From UBA5760 sp964649385 (GTDB taxonomy: Bacteria; Chloroflexota; Dehalococcoidia; Dehalococcoidales; UBA5760), in contig CAZYRA010000013.1 in NCBI GenBank assembly GCA_964649385.1, forward strand, positions 1 through 18,873: 18,873 nucleotides of DNA, written 5' to 3'. The position numbers were made by a program, and so were the translations under genes. Positions within the stretch are counted from its first letter, which is position 1. Each line of letters begins with the position of its first letter. Shown here piece by piece: positions 1 to 7,188 of this stretch. The notes under the pieces were generated by a model that saw only the letters and a list, made by a program, of their open reading frames with translations, did not search any database and had not been told where the DNA came from.

Positions 1-32
1 TGTATTCGCTGCCCTTTGGCATACTTTGGCAT
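1..32 (-). CDS. 5' tip of an unidentified gene (partial)
   Basis: Only the first ten codons are visible, reading MPKYAKGQRI from an ATG at 32 and open to the window edge. The start is supported by an AAAGGAG ribosome binding site a few bases upstream (about 39-45). A possible promoter lies further upstream on the same strand. An in-frame-looking alternative ATG at 96 in another frame is also open to the edge but has no comparable ribosome binding site. Nothing can be said about function from ten residues. Confidence 0.4.
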   Translation of the reverse strand, partial: MPKYAKGQRI

Positions 33-82
33 TCTTCACTCCTTTAAAGGATGCGCTTAGGTCATTATAGTCTTGTAGTGAA

Positions 83-111
83 AGTCTAAGCTTCATAAAA
101 GGTCTTGTCAA
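83..111 (-). promoter_or_regulatory. Possible promoter for the left-edge gene
   Basis: On the minus strand a perfect TTGACA (111-106) is followed after 17 bases by TAGACT (88-83), which matches four of six -10 positions. A perfect TATAAT lies nearby at 69-64 but has no good -35 at the right distance. Either would give a short leader before the ATG at 32. This is pattern matching only. Confidence 0.35.
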
Positions 112-163
112 CACCACCGGAAACGAAGAACCCAGGTGTGAGGTAGGTATTTGTTTTCAGCCT

Positions 164-188
164 TGCCCCATTGACAAACAAAGGGGCA
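164..188. other. Inverted repeat upstream of the methyltransferase gene
   Basis: TGCCCC (164-169) and GGGGCA (183-188) can pair as a six-base stem with a 13-base loop. The loop contains TTGACA (171-176) on the plus strand, but no convincing -10 follows at 16-18 bases. The rest of the 33-246 gap holds nothing else I can support. The element might be an operator for the gene starting at 247 or might be chance. Confidence 0.2.
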
Positions 189-246
189 GACAGCACACTT
201 AGGAATAGGGCAGGGGATTGCCTGGAGAGCGTGGCATAGAGATAGG

Positions 247-858
247 ATGACCGATATATCAGGGTCTATAGTCTTTGGCTCACTGACAGTATGGAACATT
301 GTAATGACAGTCCGTGAGAGGCGGAAAGCCTCTGAGCTCTACGGTCACCTGAGCCTGTCCATCTTTTTCGGCACATTACTCTTCAGTTTCCTTCCCTTTT
401 CCTATGAGACCTTCGGTCGAGTATTCCATGGTTTTTTTGCCAACACAGCAGTGCTGCAGATAGCCGGGCTTAGCATTGTTTTGATAAGCGTCTTCCCCTA
501 CCTGTTTGCACTGACTACACTGAGGGCAAGGGGAGTTCCGGAAAAGAAGCGTCATCTAGAGACTGGTAATCTGGTGACCTCGGGAATATACCGATATGTT
601 AGACACCCGATGGCACTGGCGGTGTTTGTGCTGTGTTTTGGGCTTATGCTCTGGAGGCTATCTATTGCTTCTATCATCGCCTACATTGTGGTAACGCTGT
701 TCTACATAGTCATACAAAGGAGGGAGGAGGAGGCTCTTATCAACAAATTCGGAGACGGGTATTGCAGATACCGGCAGCAAGTGCCTGCTCTAAACATGAT
801 ACGGGGTTTGATAAGAGTGATAACCTTGAAAAGGGGGGCAAGCCATTATTTCAAATGA
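247..858 (+). CDS. Isoprenylcysteine carboxyl methyltransferase/NnrU-family membrane protein
   Basis: The 203-residue protein has about five hydrophobic segments and the C-terminal signature of the ICMT/PEMT-like methyltransferases. The segment around residues 110-122 (SGIYRYVRHPM) is followed by a hydrophobic hairpin, then an acidic and basic segment at 159-180 (RREEEAL...FGDGYCRYRQ). In characterised relatives these parts form the S-adenosylmethionine pocket at the membrane face. The substrate cannot be read from the sequence; bacterial members act on lipids, small molecules or unknown targets. The ATG at 247 has only a weak ribosome binding site (GATAGG). The gene stands alone on the plus strand and converges on tRNA-Pro; its stop codon lies inside a perfect inverted repeat. 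Confidence 0.75.
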   Translation: MTDISGSIVFGSLTVWNIVMTVRERRKASELYGHLSLSIFFGTLLFSFLPFSYETFGRVFHGFFANTAVLQIAGLSIVLISVFPYLFALTTLRARGVPEKKRHLETGNLVTSGIYRYVRHPMALAVFVLCFGLMLWRLSIASIIAYIVVTLFYIVIQRREEEALINKFGDGYCRYRQQVPALNMIRGLIRVITLKRGASHYFK

Positions 859-870
859 CAGGGATTTGAA
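850..870. terminator. Perfect inverted repeat between converging genes
   Basis: TTCAAAT (850-856), a seven-base spacer, and ATTTGAA (864-870) form a perfect seven-base-pair hairpin. It sits where the plus-strand methyltransferase (stop at 856-858) and the minus-strand tRNA-Pro (3' end at 871) meet, as expected for a two-way terminator. The stem is AT-rich and no long T tract follows on either strand, so termination strength is doubtful. Confidence 0.35.
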
Positions 871-947
871 TGGTCGGGGTGAGAGGACTCGAACCTCCGA
901 CCTCAGCGTCCCAAACGCTGCGCGCTAGCCAACTGCGCCACACCCCG
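871..947 (-). tRNA. tRNA-Pro (anticodon TGG)
   Basis: On the minus strand the sequence folds as a full cloverleaf. The acceptor stem CGGGGTG pairs with CACCCCG, the anticodon stem CAGCG pairs with CGCTG, and the loop TTTGGGA gives anticodon TGG. The T arm carries the usual GTTCGAGTC loop. The 3' CCA is encoded (complement of 871-873). It lies 62 bases downstream of the last gene of the redox operon on the same strand, and may be cut from the end of that transcript. Confidence 0.95.
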
Positions 948-1009
948 CTGCCGAGAACAAATATAGCAGACCACCTGCTCAGGGTCAAGCGGGTGTGCCG
1001 GTCAGGGCT

Positions 1010-1744
1010 TCAGTCCCTGCAGTTGGGACAGACATCAAATGCTTCCGGAGCCAGCCCAGCTTTCTTGGCGATATACTCTAACTGCTTCTCGGGAGCCCAA
1101 TACTCACCACACTTACTACACTTCTTTAGCTTGAACTCCGTCGGCTGCATTTTGGGATTAGGCATAGTTATAGTTCTTGTATCTCCAATATCATCTATCT
1201 TTATTGCATTTACAGGACAGATGTAGGCACAGGACCCGCAACCAATACAAGCATCCGGGGATTCATAAAAGGGTGAAGCTACCTGTCTATCGGTACCCCG
1301 ATTGACTAAGCTGATGGCACTAACACCTACAACTTGTTCACACGCCCTAACACATAATCCGCATAGAATACATTTCTTGTTCTCTAGTTTGAAAGGTGTT
1401 TTATCAACACCCAGCTGTTTAGCCAAATCATGTATTTCCTCCAAGTCAGGACACCTTGCCAGCAGCAGCTCAATCACCGTGCGGCGGATGTTACTAACCT
1501 CTGGTGATTCGGTCCTGACGACAAGCCCTTCCGCCACCGGATAGAGACAGGAAGCTACCAGCCTCGTCCGTCCGTTCCGGGTAACCTCCACCATACAGAG
1601 ACGACAGGCGCCATAAGGGGATACCTCCTCATGGTAACACAGGGTTGGGATATAGATACCGTTTTCACTAGCTACTTCCAGGATTGTTTTTCCCTCTTCC
1701 GCCTGAAATTCCCGTTCGTCAATAGTCAGTCTTACCATCCTCAT
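1010..1744 (-). CDS. HydA/NuoG N-terminal-like iron-sulfur protein without H-cluster domain, zinc-ribbon C-terminus
   Basis: A 244-residue electron-relay protein. Residues 1-80 form a plant-type [2Fe-2S] domain with ligands C36, C47, C50 and C66. Residues 120-180 hold two [4Fe-4S] motifs (C125/128/131/135 and C166/169/172/176). This is the layout of the front half of [FeFe]-hydrogenase HydA/HndD or NuoG. The His/Cys-ligated cluster motif normally between them is absent: only C98 and H105 remain near that place. No hydrogenase domain follows; the chain ends in CxxC...CxxC (C209/212, C239/242), which looks like a zinc ribbon or rubredoxin-like knuckle. The ATG at 1744 follows the nuoF stop by seven bases, with a GAAGGTG ribosome binding site. 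It probably connects the NuoEF-like dimer to another electron carrier or to Por. Last protein gene of the redox operon. Confidence 0.85.
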   Translation of the reverse strand: MRMVRLTIDEREFQAEEGKTILEVASENGIYIPTLCYHEEVSPYGACRLCMVEVTRNGRTRLVASCLYPVAEGLVVRTESPEVSNIRRTVIELLLARCPDLEEIHDLAKQLGVDKTPFKLENKKCILCGLCVRACEQVVGVSAISLVNRGTDRQVASPFYESPDACIGCGSCAYICPVNAIKIDDIGDTRTITMPNPKMQPTEFKLKKCSKCGEYWAPEKQLEYIAKKAGLAPEAFDVCPNCRD

Positions 1745-1751
1745 AACACCT

Positions 1752-3632
1752 TCAACTTACTTTTACGGCACCAAGCTTACAGACATCGTAGCAGGCCCCG
1801 CACTTGATGCACTTCTCCTGGTCCAAAATAACCGGCTTCTTCTTGCCGCCGGAGGTTATCGCCTCCGCCGGGCAGGCCTTGACACAGAGCCCACACCCCG
1901 GGCACTTCTCCTCAATAATCTGATAGGTAATCAACTCCTTGCAGACGCCAGCGGGGCACCTCTTCTCCTTAATGTGAGCCTCATACTCGTCCCGGAAAAA
2001 GCGGATGGTGCTCAAGACCGGATTGGGCGCTGTTGCTCCCAGGGCACAGAGAGCGCCATCTTTTAGTACCGTGGAGAGACGTTCCAATAACTCAATGTCG
2101 CCTTCCTTGCCCTTGCCCTCGCTAATATCATCAAGTATCTCCCGCATTCTCTTTAATCCCTCGCGACAGGGGACACACTTACCGCACGACTCCCCTTCGA
2201 GGAAGCCGATAAAGTACTTGGCGATATCCACCATACAGTTGTCCTCATCCATTACAATCATCCCGCCGGAGCCCATCATCGAACCGGCCTCGGTCAGTTC
2301 GTCAAAATCCACTGGCAGATTGATTAGACTATCCGGGATAACTCCCCCGGAAGGACCGCCAGTCTGTACCGCCTTGAACTTTTTACCATCGGGAATACCA
2401 CCGCCGATATCATAAATAATCTCCCTCAGTGTGATGCCCATCGGGACCTCTACCAGGCCGGTGTTGTTGACCTTGCCCACCAGAGAGAATATCTTGGTAC
2501 CCTTACTGTTAGCGGTGCCTGTTTTGGTGTACCAATCAGCACCCTGATTTATTATTAGCGGGACATTTGCCCAGGTTTCGACATTGTTTAACGTGGTGGG
2601 CTTGTCCCACAAGCCCTTCTCAACGGTATGAACATACTTCGCCCTGGGTTCCCCCACTTTCCCCTCCAGCGAAGCCATCAGCGCTGAAGACTCACCGCAG
2701 ATGAAGGCGCCACCCCCCCGGTTTATCCTGACGCTGAAGTCAAAACCGGAGCCCAAGATATTCTTACCGAGCAGCCCGTACTCTTCAGCTTGCTTAATGG
2801 CTAACTGGATATTCTTCACCGCCAGCGGGTATTCATAGCGCACATAGACATAGCCCTCATGGCTACCTATGGCATAGGCCCCGATTAACATTCCCTCCAG
2901 GATACTGTGCGGGTTACCCTCAAGAAGGCTCCTATCCATATAGGCGCCGGGGTCACCCTCATCAGCGTTACAGATGATATAACGAACGCCATCCGATGAC
3001 GGGGCATTACGGCAGGACTCCCACTTAACACCAGTGGGAAAGCCGCCGCCGCCGCGTCCCCTTAAGCCCGACTTCTTCACTTCCTCAATTACCGCCTCGG
3101 GCTTTATCCCGGAAAGTACCTTGCCCAGGGCGGAGTAGCCACCCACGGCCAGGTAGTCCTCGATTATTGTGGGGTCGATATAGCCGTTATTACCGAAGAC
3201 AGACCGCTTCTGTCGGGCATAGAACGGCACTTCATGCTCATGGACGACCTTTTCGCCAGTGTTAGGGTCGGTGTAGAGCAGCCTGTCGATGATATTGTCC
3301 TTAAGGACGGTCTCCGAGATTATCTCAGAGACATCACCGGCGCTTACCCGCTGATAGAAGATATCCTTCGGCCGAATGACGACCAGCGGACCCCTTTCGC
3401 AGAAGCCGTGACAACCGGTAGTCTTGACATCCACCCTGTCCTCCAGCCCCAGCCGCTTAATCTCTTTTTGGAAAGCCTCGGATACCTTTTCACAGCCAAA
3501 GGCGTGACACCCGGTCCCGCTGCATATTGTAATACAGGGTTTATCAGTATCCCTTTTGCTAACTATTGATTCCCTTACCTTTTCCAGCCCCGCAGGAGAG
3601 CTTAGTCTGTCCAATAGCTGCCCCCTTCTCAT
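1752..3632 (-). CDS. nuoF: NuoF/HydB-like NAD(P)H-dependent FMN iron-sulfur subunit
   Basis: A 626-residue flavoprotein of the HydB/HndC type. The N-terminal thioredoxin-like [2Fe-2S] domain uses C37, C42, C74 and C78. The FMN/NAD-binding 51-kDa domain carries the glycine-rich GRGGGGFPTG at about 192-201. An SLBB region follows, then the 4Fe-4S site C483/C486/C489/C529. The C-terminal ferredoxin domain has two [4Fe-4S] motifs (C577-C587 and C608-C618). The extra N- and C-terminal domains separate it from respiratory NuoF and match HydB of trimeric hydrogenases. The start is the ATG at 3632, sharing its A with the upstream TGA and preceded by AAGGA; a TTG one codon earlier is less likely. It should exchange electrons with NAD(H) or NADP(H); which one cannot be told. 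Confidence 0.92.
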   Translation of the reverse strand: MRRGQLLDRLSSPAGLEKVRESIVSKRDTDKPCITICSGTGCHAFGCEKVSEAFQKEIKRLGLEDRVDVKTTGCHGFCERGPLVVIRPKDIFYQRVSAGDVSEIISETVLKDNIIDRLLYTDPNTGEKVVHEHEVPFYARQKRSVFGNNGYIDPTIIEDYLAVGGYSALGKVLSGIKPEAVIEEVKKSGLRGRGGGGFPTGVKWESCRNAPSSDGVRYIICNADEGDPGAYMDRSLLEGNPHSILEGMLIGAYAIGSHEGYVYVRYEYPLAVKNIQLAIKQAEEYGLLGKNILGSGFDFSVRINRGGGAFICGESSALMASLEGKVGEPRAKYVHTVEKGLWDKPTTLNNVETWANVPLIINQGADWYTKTGTANSKGTKIFSLVGKVNNTGLVEVPMGITLREIIYDIGGGIPDGKKFKAVQTGGPSGGVIPDSLINLPVDFDELTEAGSMMGSGGMIVMDEDNCMVDIAKYFIGFLEGESCGKCVPCREGLKRMREILDDISEGKGKEGDIELLERLSTVLKDGALCALGATAPNPVLSTIRFFRDEYEAHIKEKRCPAGVCKELITYQIIEEKCPGCGLCVKACPAEAITSGGKKKPVILDQEKCIKCGACYDVCKLGAVKVS

Positions 3633-4102
3633 CAAGAATATTCCTTAATCATATCTTTGACCTTTTCCGTCTTCATCTGCCCGTGGTATTCCCCATCAAT
3701 GATCACTACCGGTCCTAAGGCACAGGCCCCGACGCAGTTGACCGTCTCCAGGGTAAACTCAAGGCCATCAGTGGTCTCCCCGGATTTAATGCCCAGTTCA
3801 CGCTCCGTTGACTCCAGGACCTTGACCGCTCCGCGGACATGGCAGGCGGTGCCCATGCAGACATTAATCAGGTGACGTCCCCTGGGCGTTAAGCGTAGAG
3901 CCTTGAAAAACGTAGTAACACTGTAGAGCTGACTGAACGGAATATCCAAGGTCTTACTGACCTGCTCGAGGGACTCTCTAGGCAGGTAATTAAACTCTTC
4001 CTGAATATCCTGCAGGATAGATACCAGCATACCCTTGTCATGCTGATATTTATCTAATACTAATGCCACCTTCTTTTCTAGCTGTCCCGTTTCTGCATGC
4101 AT
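3632..4102 (-). CDS. nuoE: NuoE/HydC-like [2Fe-2S] thioredoxin-fold subunit
   Basis: The 156-residue protein matches the 24-kDa subunit family in full. A helical N-terminus (residues 1-75, with the NYLPRESL stretch) precedes a thioredoxin-like [2Fe-2S] domain. The cluster ligands are C82 and C87 (VCMGTAC) and C123 and C127 (NCVGAC). In relatives this subunit binds the NuoF/HydB protein and carries one cluster near FMN. The ATG at 4102 is eight bases from an AAGGAG ribosome binding site that lies inside the end of porB, and the genes overlap by 25 bases. Its stop overlaps the nuoF start as TGATG. Such tight coupling suggests equal production of the two subunits. Confidence 0.93.
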   Translation of the reverse strand: MHAETGQLEKKVALVLDKYQHDKGMLVSILQDIQEEFNYLPRESLEQVSKTLDIPFSQLYSVTTFFKALRLTPRGRHLINVCMGTACHVRGAVKVLESTERELGIKSGETTDGLEFTLETVNCVGACALGPVVIIDGEYHGQMKTEKVKDMIKEYS

Positions 4103-5019
4103 TCTGCCTTCTCCTTGAGCTTGGCGTATTCCTTACTCACCCTGTCCTGAATCTCCTTAATGGTGTCCTCGGACAGATGGCGGAACCTTCCCTGTATTTT
4201 CAGATAGTCCTGGACTGGCCTCAACCGGGGTACATCCATAGTTATTTTATAGTTGCCGTTCTCAACCTCGTAGAGGGGAAACACGCCTGTTTCTACAGCC
4301 AGACGGCCTACCCTGATGGCTAAATCGGGAGGAATCCTCCATCCAGTAGGGCAGACCGATAGGATATGAACATAGGCCGGGCCGGGGGTAAGCGCCCCCT
4401 TTCTCACCTTATCCATTAAATCAAAGGGGTAGCTGGGACAAGCGGTAGCAACATAGGGGATATTATGGGCCACGGCAATACCGGGCATATCCTTTTTCCA
4501 GGTGGCCTGCCCGATACTCTTCTTACCGGCCGGGGCGGTAGTCGTCGAGGCACCATATGGGGTGGCTGAAGACCTCTGTATCCCGGTATTCATATATGCC
4601 TCATTATCAAAGCAAATATAGAGAAAATCGTGATATCTTTCCAGAGCGCCGGAGAGTGCCCCAAGCCCGATGTCACTGGTAGCACCATCACCACCGATAG
4701 CTACCACGCTTATCTTTTTCGCCGGGCGTTTGCCCTTTCTCACCATAGCCTTTAAGCCGGATTCTACGCCTGAAGCCGTGGCAGCCGCATTCTCAAACAG
4801 GGTATGAATCCAGGGTAAACACCAGGATGTATCGGGCAGCGGTGTCGAAATCACCTCCATGCAGCCGGTGGCATTAACAACAATTACATCTCTTCCCAAT
4901 GCCTTGAAGGATTGCCTTACCGCCAGGGCCTCAGCACAACCAACACAGGCACGGTGCCCGGGGGCAAAGTTTTCCTTTTTGTTTATTAACCTGGGAACAA
5001 AAACAGCGTATTTCTCCAT
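4078..5019 (-). CDS. porB: Pyruvate (2-oxoacid):ferredoxin oxidoreductase beta subunit
   Basis: A 313-residue thiamine diphosphate-binding subunit. Proximal [4Fe-4S] cluster ligands are C25 and C28 (CVGC), C53 (ATGC) and the cysteine of VCPTGW near residue 230. The cofactor motif begins GGDGATSDIG (about 108-117) and ends with NEAYMNTG about 30 residues later, which binds the Mg2+-diphosphate. These features fit the PorB of four-subunit enzymes, which lack the fused ferredoxin and C-terminal domains of the single-chain PFOR. The ATG shares its A with the porA stop (TAATG) and follows GAGGGA. Pyruvate is the likely substrate from overall resemblance to PorB; a related 2-oxoacid cannot be ruled out. 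Confidence 0.93.
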   Translation of the reverse strand: MEKYAVFVPRLINKKENFAPGHRACVGCAEALAVRQSFKALGRDVIVVNATGCMEVISTPLPDTSWCLPWIHTLFENAAATASGVESGLKAMVRKGKRPAKKISVVAIGGDGATSDIGLGALSGALERYHDFLYICFDNEAYMNTGIQRSSATPYGASTTTAPAGKKSIGQATWKKDMPGIAVAHNIPYVATACPSYPFDLMDKVRKGALTPGPAYVHILSVCPTGWRIPPDLAIRVGRLAVETGVFPLYEVENGNYKITMDVPRLRPVQDYLKIQGRFRHLSEDTIKEIQDRVSKEYAKLKEKAECMQKRDS

Positions 5020-6194
5020 TATTCCCTCACCCCAAACATTTCAAACTCCTGATCACTTCCTTCCTTGGCGATCTTAGTCCCCCGCTCGATTATCTCTTTG
5101 AACCCTGCGATTGAGACCACCCTGCCTCCTAGACCACCGACAAAACCGACTACCTTGGGCCTCTTGTTCAGGTCATATAAGGCTGACCTGACCTCGGAGC
5201 AGACCGGTCCACCGGGCCCGCCGAAGGAGAGTGCCCTATCGAATACCACAAGAACGTCGGCATCCTTAACCGCCTGGCGAATTTCAGTAAAGGGGAAGGG
5301 GCGCCATAGGGTGAGATTTATCAGTCCCACTGCGTGACCATCCTCACGCATAGCATCTACTGCGCTCATGGCGGTCTCACTAAAGCTGCCCATAGTCAGT
5401 AGCAGCACCTTGGCCTCTTCGCAACGGTAGCACTGAAGTGGGGAGTAGTAACGCCCGAAGATGTCGCCAAAATCCTTCCAGGCCTCAAGAATTACCTCTT
5501 TAGAGGAGGTCAGGGCCACAGCTTGCGCCTTTTTTATCTCGGTGTAGATATCCGGCGGCCCGAAAGCTCCCATCGTTACCGGCTTGTCCGGGTCCAGGGG
5601 CAGTGGGTACTCATTCTGTGGCAGGAACTTTTCAACATCACTCTGATCCTCAAGGTATATCGGCTCAATGACATGAGTCAGTTGAAACCCGTCCATGTGT
5701 ATCATAACCGGAAGCAGTGCTCTATGGTCTTCGGCAATACGGAAGGCACAGAGCGTATTATCAAAGGCTTCCTGCCCATTGGCGACAAATATCTGAATCC
5801 AGCCGGTATCACGAACGGACATTACATCGGAGTGGTCCCCCCAGATGCTTATCGGCGCCGACAGGGCGCGATTGGCCACCGCCATAACGATGGGGAAGCG
5901 CATTGATGAGGCAACGTAGAGCACTTCGTGCATCAACTCCATTCCCTGACTGGAGGTAGCGGTAAATGTTCTTGCCCCAACCGCCGCTGAGCCGAGACAG
6001 CAACTCATTGCCGAGTGTTCCGATTCAACCGGGACATAGGCCGCATCCAGTTCACCACTGGCCACCATCTCAGACAGGTCTTCCACAATATGGGTCTGCG
6101 GGGTAATCGGATAAGCCGCGATAACATCAACATTAGCCAACTTGGCAGCGATGGCGACAGCTCGTGAGACCTCTATACCTACCCTTTGTGTCAT
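5019..6194 (-). CDS. porA: Pyruvate (2-oxoacid):ferredoxin oxidoreductase alpha subunit
   Basis: A 391-residue alpha subunit. The AAYPITPQTHI stretch (about 26-36) carries the substrate-side threonine T31. The PVESEHSA stretch carries E57, equivalent to the glutamate that activates thiamine diphosphate. The segment HMDGFQLTH near residue 200 is typical of PorA. I place the start at the ATG at 6194: its A is shared with the porD TGA (TGATG), a GAGGAGG ribosome binding site lies just upstream, and the protein then begins MTQRVGIEVSRAVA as in the family. An upstream ATG at 6254 would add 20 unlike residues and overlap porD by 61 bases. With PorB it forms the site that splits pyruvate into CO2 and acetyl-CoA. 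Confidence 0.93.
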   Translation of the reverse strand: MTQRVGIEVSRAVAIAAKLANVDVIAAYPITPQTHIVEDLSEMVASGELDAAYVPVESEHSAMSCCLGSAAVGARTFTATSSQGMELMHEVLYVASSMRFPIVMAVANRALSAPISIWGDHSDVMSVRDTGWIQIFVANGQEAFDNTLCAFRIAEDHRALLPVMIHMDGFQLTHVIEPIYLEDQSDVEKFLPQNEYPLPLDPDKPVTMGAFGPPDIYTEIKKAQAVALTSSKEVILEAWKDFGDIFGRYYSPLQCYRCEEAKVLLLTMGSFSETAMSAVDAMREDGHAVGLINLTLWRPFPFTEIRQAVKDADVLVVFDRALSFGGPGGPVCSEVRSALYDLNKRPKVVGFVGGLGGRVVSIAGFKEIIERGTKIAKEGSDQEFEMFGVRE

Positions 6195-6484
6195 CACTCC
6201 TCCTCTACCATAGTAATCGCTTTTGTCCAACACTCTCGGGCACAGATGCCGCACCCCTTACAGTAAAACAGGTCAGCCTCAAAATACCCCTCTTCATTTG
6301 GCCCAATACACCCCTCAGGACAATAGATGGAGCAGAGACCGCACTTGATACATCTCTCGTGTTCATAGGTCGGACGCTGCGTCCTCCAGTCACCGGTCTG
6401 ATACTGGCGGGCACTCCCTGGTTCCGTGATTATTGCGCCAATCTCTATCTGCTGCCAGGTTGGCTTACCTTCTGATTCAGTCAA
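6194..6484 (-). CDS. porD: Pyruvate:ferredoxin oxidoreductase delta subunit (2x[4Fe-4S] ferredoxin)
   Basis: A 96-residue protein with a family-typical N-terminus (GDWRTQRPTY at about 31-40) and two [4Fe-4S] motifs: C45/C48/C51/C55 and C75/C78/C81/C85. It passes electrons from the PorB cluster to external ferredoxin or, here, perhaps to the adjacent NuoEF-like module. The start is a TTG at 6484, directly after the porC TAA, with an AAGGGGG ribosome binding site (6494-6500) nine bases upstream. A non-ATG start may lower its translation. Order C-D-A-B is common for four-subunit enzymes. Confidence 0.92.
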   Translation of the reverse strand: MTESEGKPTWQQIEIGAIITEPGSARQYQTGDWRTQRPTYEHERCIKCGLCSIYCPEGCIGPNEEGYFEADLFYCKGCGICARECWTKAITMVEEE

Positions 6485-7060
6485 TTACTCTTGCCCCCTT
6501 ACTGTAGTTCCCTCATATGCCCTCTGCATCGCATTGATATTCTTGTCTGCCAGACGACCGAAGCGGTGCCTTAGCGGCTCTATCAGGGACTCCAGTTTAG
6601 TAACCTCGGCAGCTTTCAGCAAGGCTCCGACCATAGCGGTATTGACAATAGGCACCCCCAGCATCTCCCGGGCAATCCTGGTTGCATCAACCGTTGCCAG
6701 TGCCCACTTAAAGTTAAACTCCTTTACAATCTCATCCGCTGTCTTCGGGGTATTAAGCACCAGTATGCCGTTAGCCTTAAGACCAGAACTGACATCGACG
6801 ACACGCAGCAAATTTGCAGCCAACACCACCACGATATCAGGTTCTTCAATTTCAGCCCTTACCCGTACCGGCTTATCATTGTCTATCCTGACAAAGGCCA
6901 CCACTGGGGCACCCCTTCTCTCCGCACCAAAGGCGGGAAAGGCCTGGGCATACTTACCCTCATTTATCGCCGCCTGTGCCAGTAGTTCAGCAGAGGTAAC
7001 CGCTCCCTGACCGCCTCGACCGTGCCATCTAATCTCAACAAGTCCCGTCGTATTCGTCAC
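6485..7060 (-). CDS. porC: Pyruvate:ferredoxin oxidoreductase gamma subunit
   Basis: A 191-residue gamma subunit with the family hallmark HGRGGQGAVTSAELLA near the N-terminus, then PAFGAERRGAPVVAF. In known structures this subunit helps hold coenzyme A and the alpha/beta core together. The start is a GTG at 7060, seven bases after a perfect AGGAGG (7068-7073). A frame extending to an ATG-like codon at 7189 would run through tRNA-Arg and must be rejected. First protein gene of the operon, 29 bases downstream of the tRNA on the same strand, with no terminator visible between them, so it is probably cotranscribed with the tRNA. Confidence 0.92.
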   Translation of the reverse strand: MTNTTGLVEIRWHGRGGQGAVTSAELLAQAAINEGKYAQAFPAFGAERRGAPVVAFVRIDNDKPVRVRAEIEEPDIVVVLAANLLRVVDVSSGLKANGILVLNTPKTADEIVKEFNFKWALATVDATRIAREMLGVPIVNTAMVGALLKAAEVTKLESLIEPLRHRFGRLADKNINAMQRAYEGTTVRGQE

Positions 7061-7089
7061 CGAAAAGCCTCCTAAAATTGCCGTAAAAA

Positions 7090-7161
7090 TGCCCCTGGAG
7101 CGACTCGAACGCTCGCATCCAGCTCCGGAGGCTGGCGCTCTATCCACTGAGCTACAGGGGC
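7090..7161 (-). tRNA. tRNA-Arg (anticodon CCG)
   Basis: The acceptor stem GCCCCTG pairs with CAGGGGC and the discriminator is A. The anticodon stem CCAGC pairs with GCTGG around loop CTCCGGA, giving anticodon CCG. The D arm (AGCTCAGTGGATAGAGC) and T arm (GTTCGAGTC) are normal. The 3' CCA is not encoded; TTTTT follows directly. It lies 29 bases upstream of the porC start and downstream of a promoter-like sequence. Confidence 0.95.
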
Positions 7162-7188
7162 CCGATTCTATATCCCGCCTAACTTCCA

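Noticed and set aside
108..299. Minus-strand 63-residue cysteine-rich reading frame
   Set aside because: It overlaps the start of the methyltransferase gene, has no good ribosome binding site and resembles no family I know.
870..1226. Plus-strand 118-residue frame beginning MVGVRGLEPPTSASQTLRASQL
   Set aside because: It is the antisense of tRNA-Pro followed by the antisense of the iron-sulfur gene; this kind of translated-tRNA peptide is a common false gene call.
1010..4102. Part of respiratory complex I
   Set aside because: No membrane Nuo subunits are present, NuoF has HydB-type extra domains, and the NuoG-like protein is only 244 residues.
1010..4102. A complete [FeFe]-hydrogenase HydABC
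   Set aside because: No H-cluster domain or its cysteine motifs exist in the window; the HydA-like protein ends after the relay clusters.
6195..6254. Longer porA start at 6254
   Set aside because: It overlaps porD by 61 bases and adds 20 residues unlike PorA; the ATG at 6194 has GAGGAGG and a TGATG junction.
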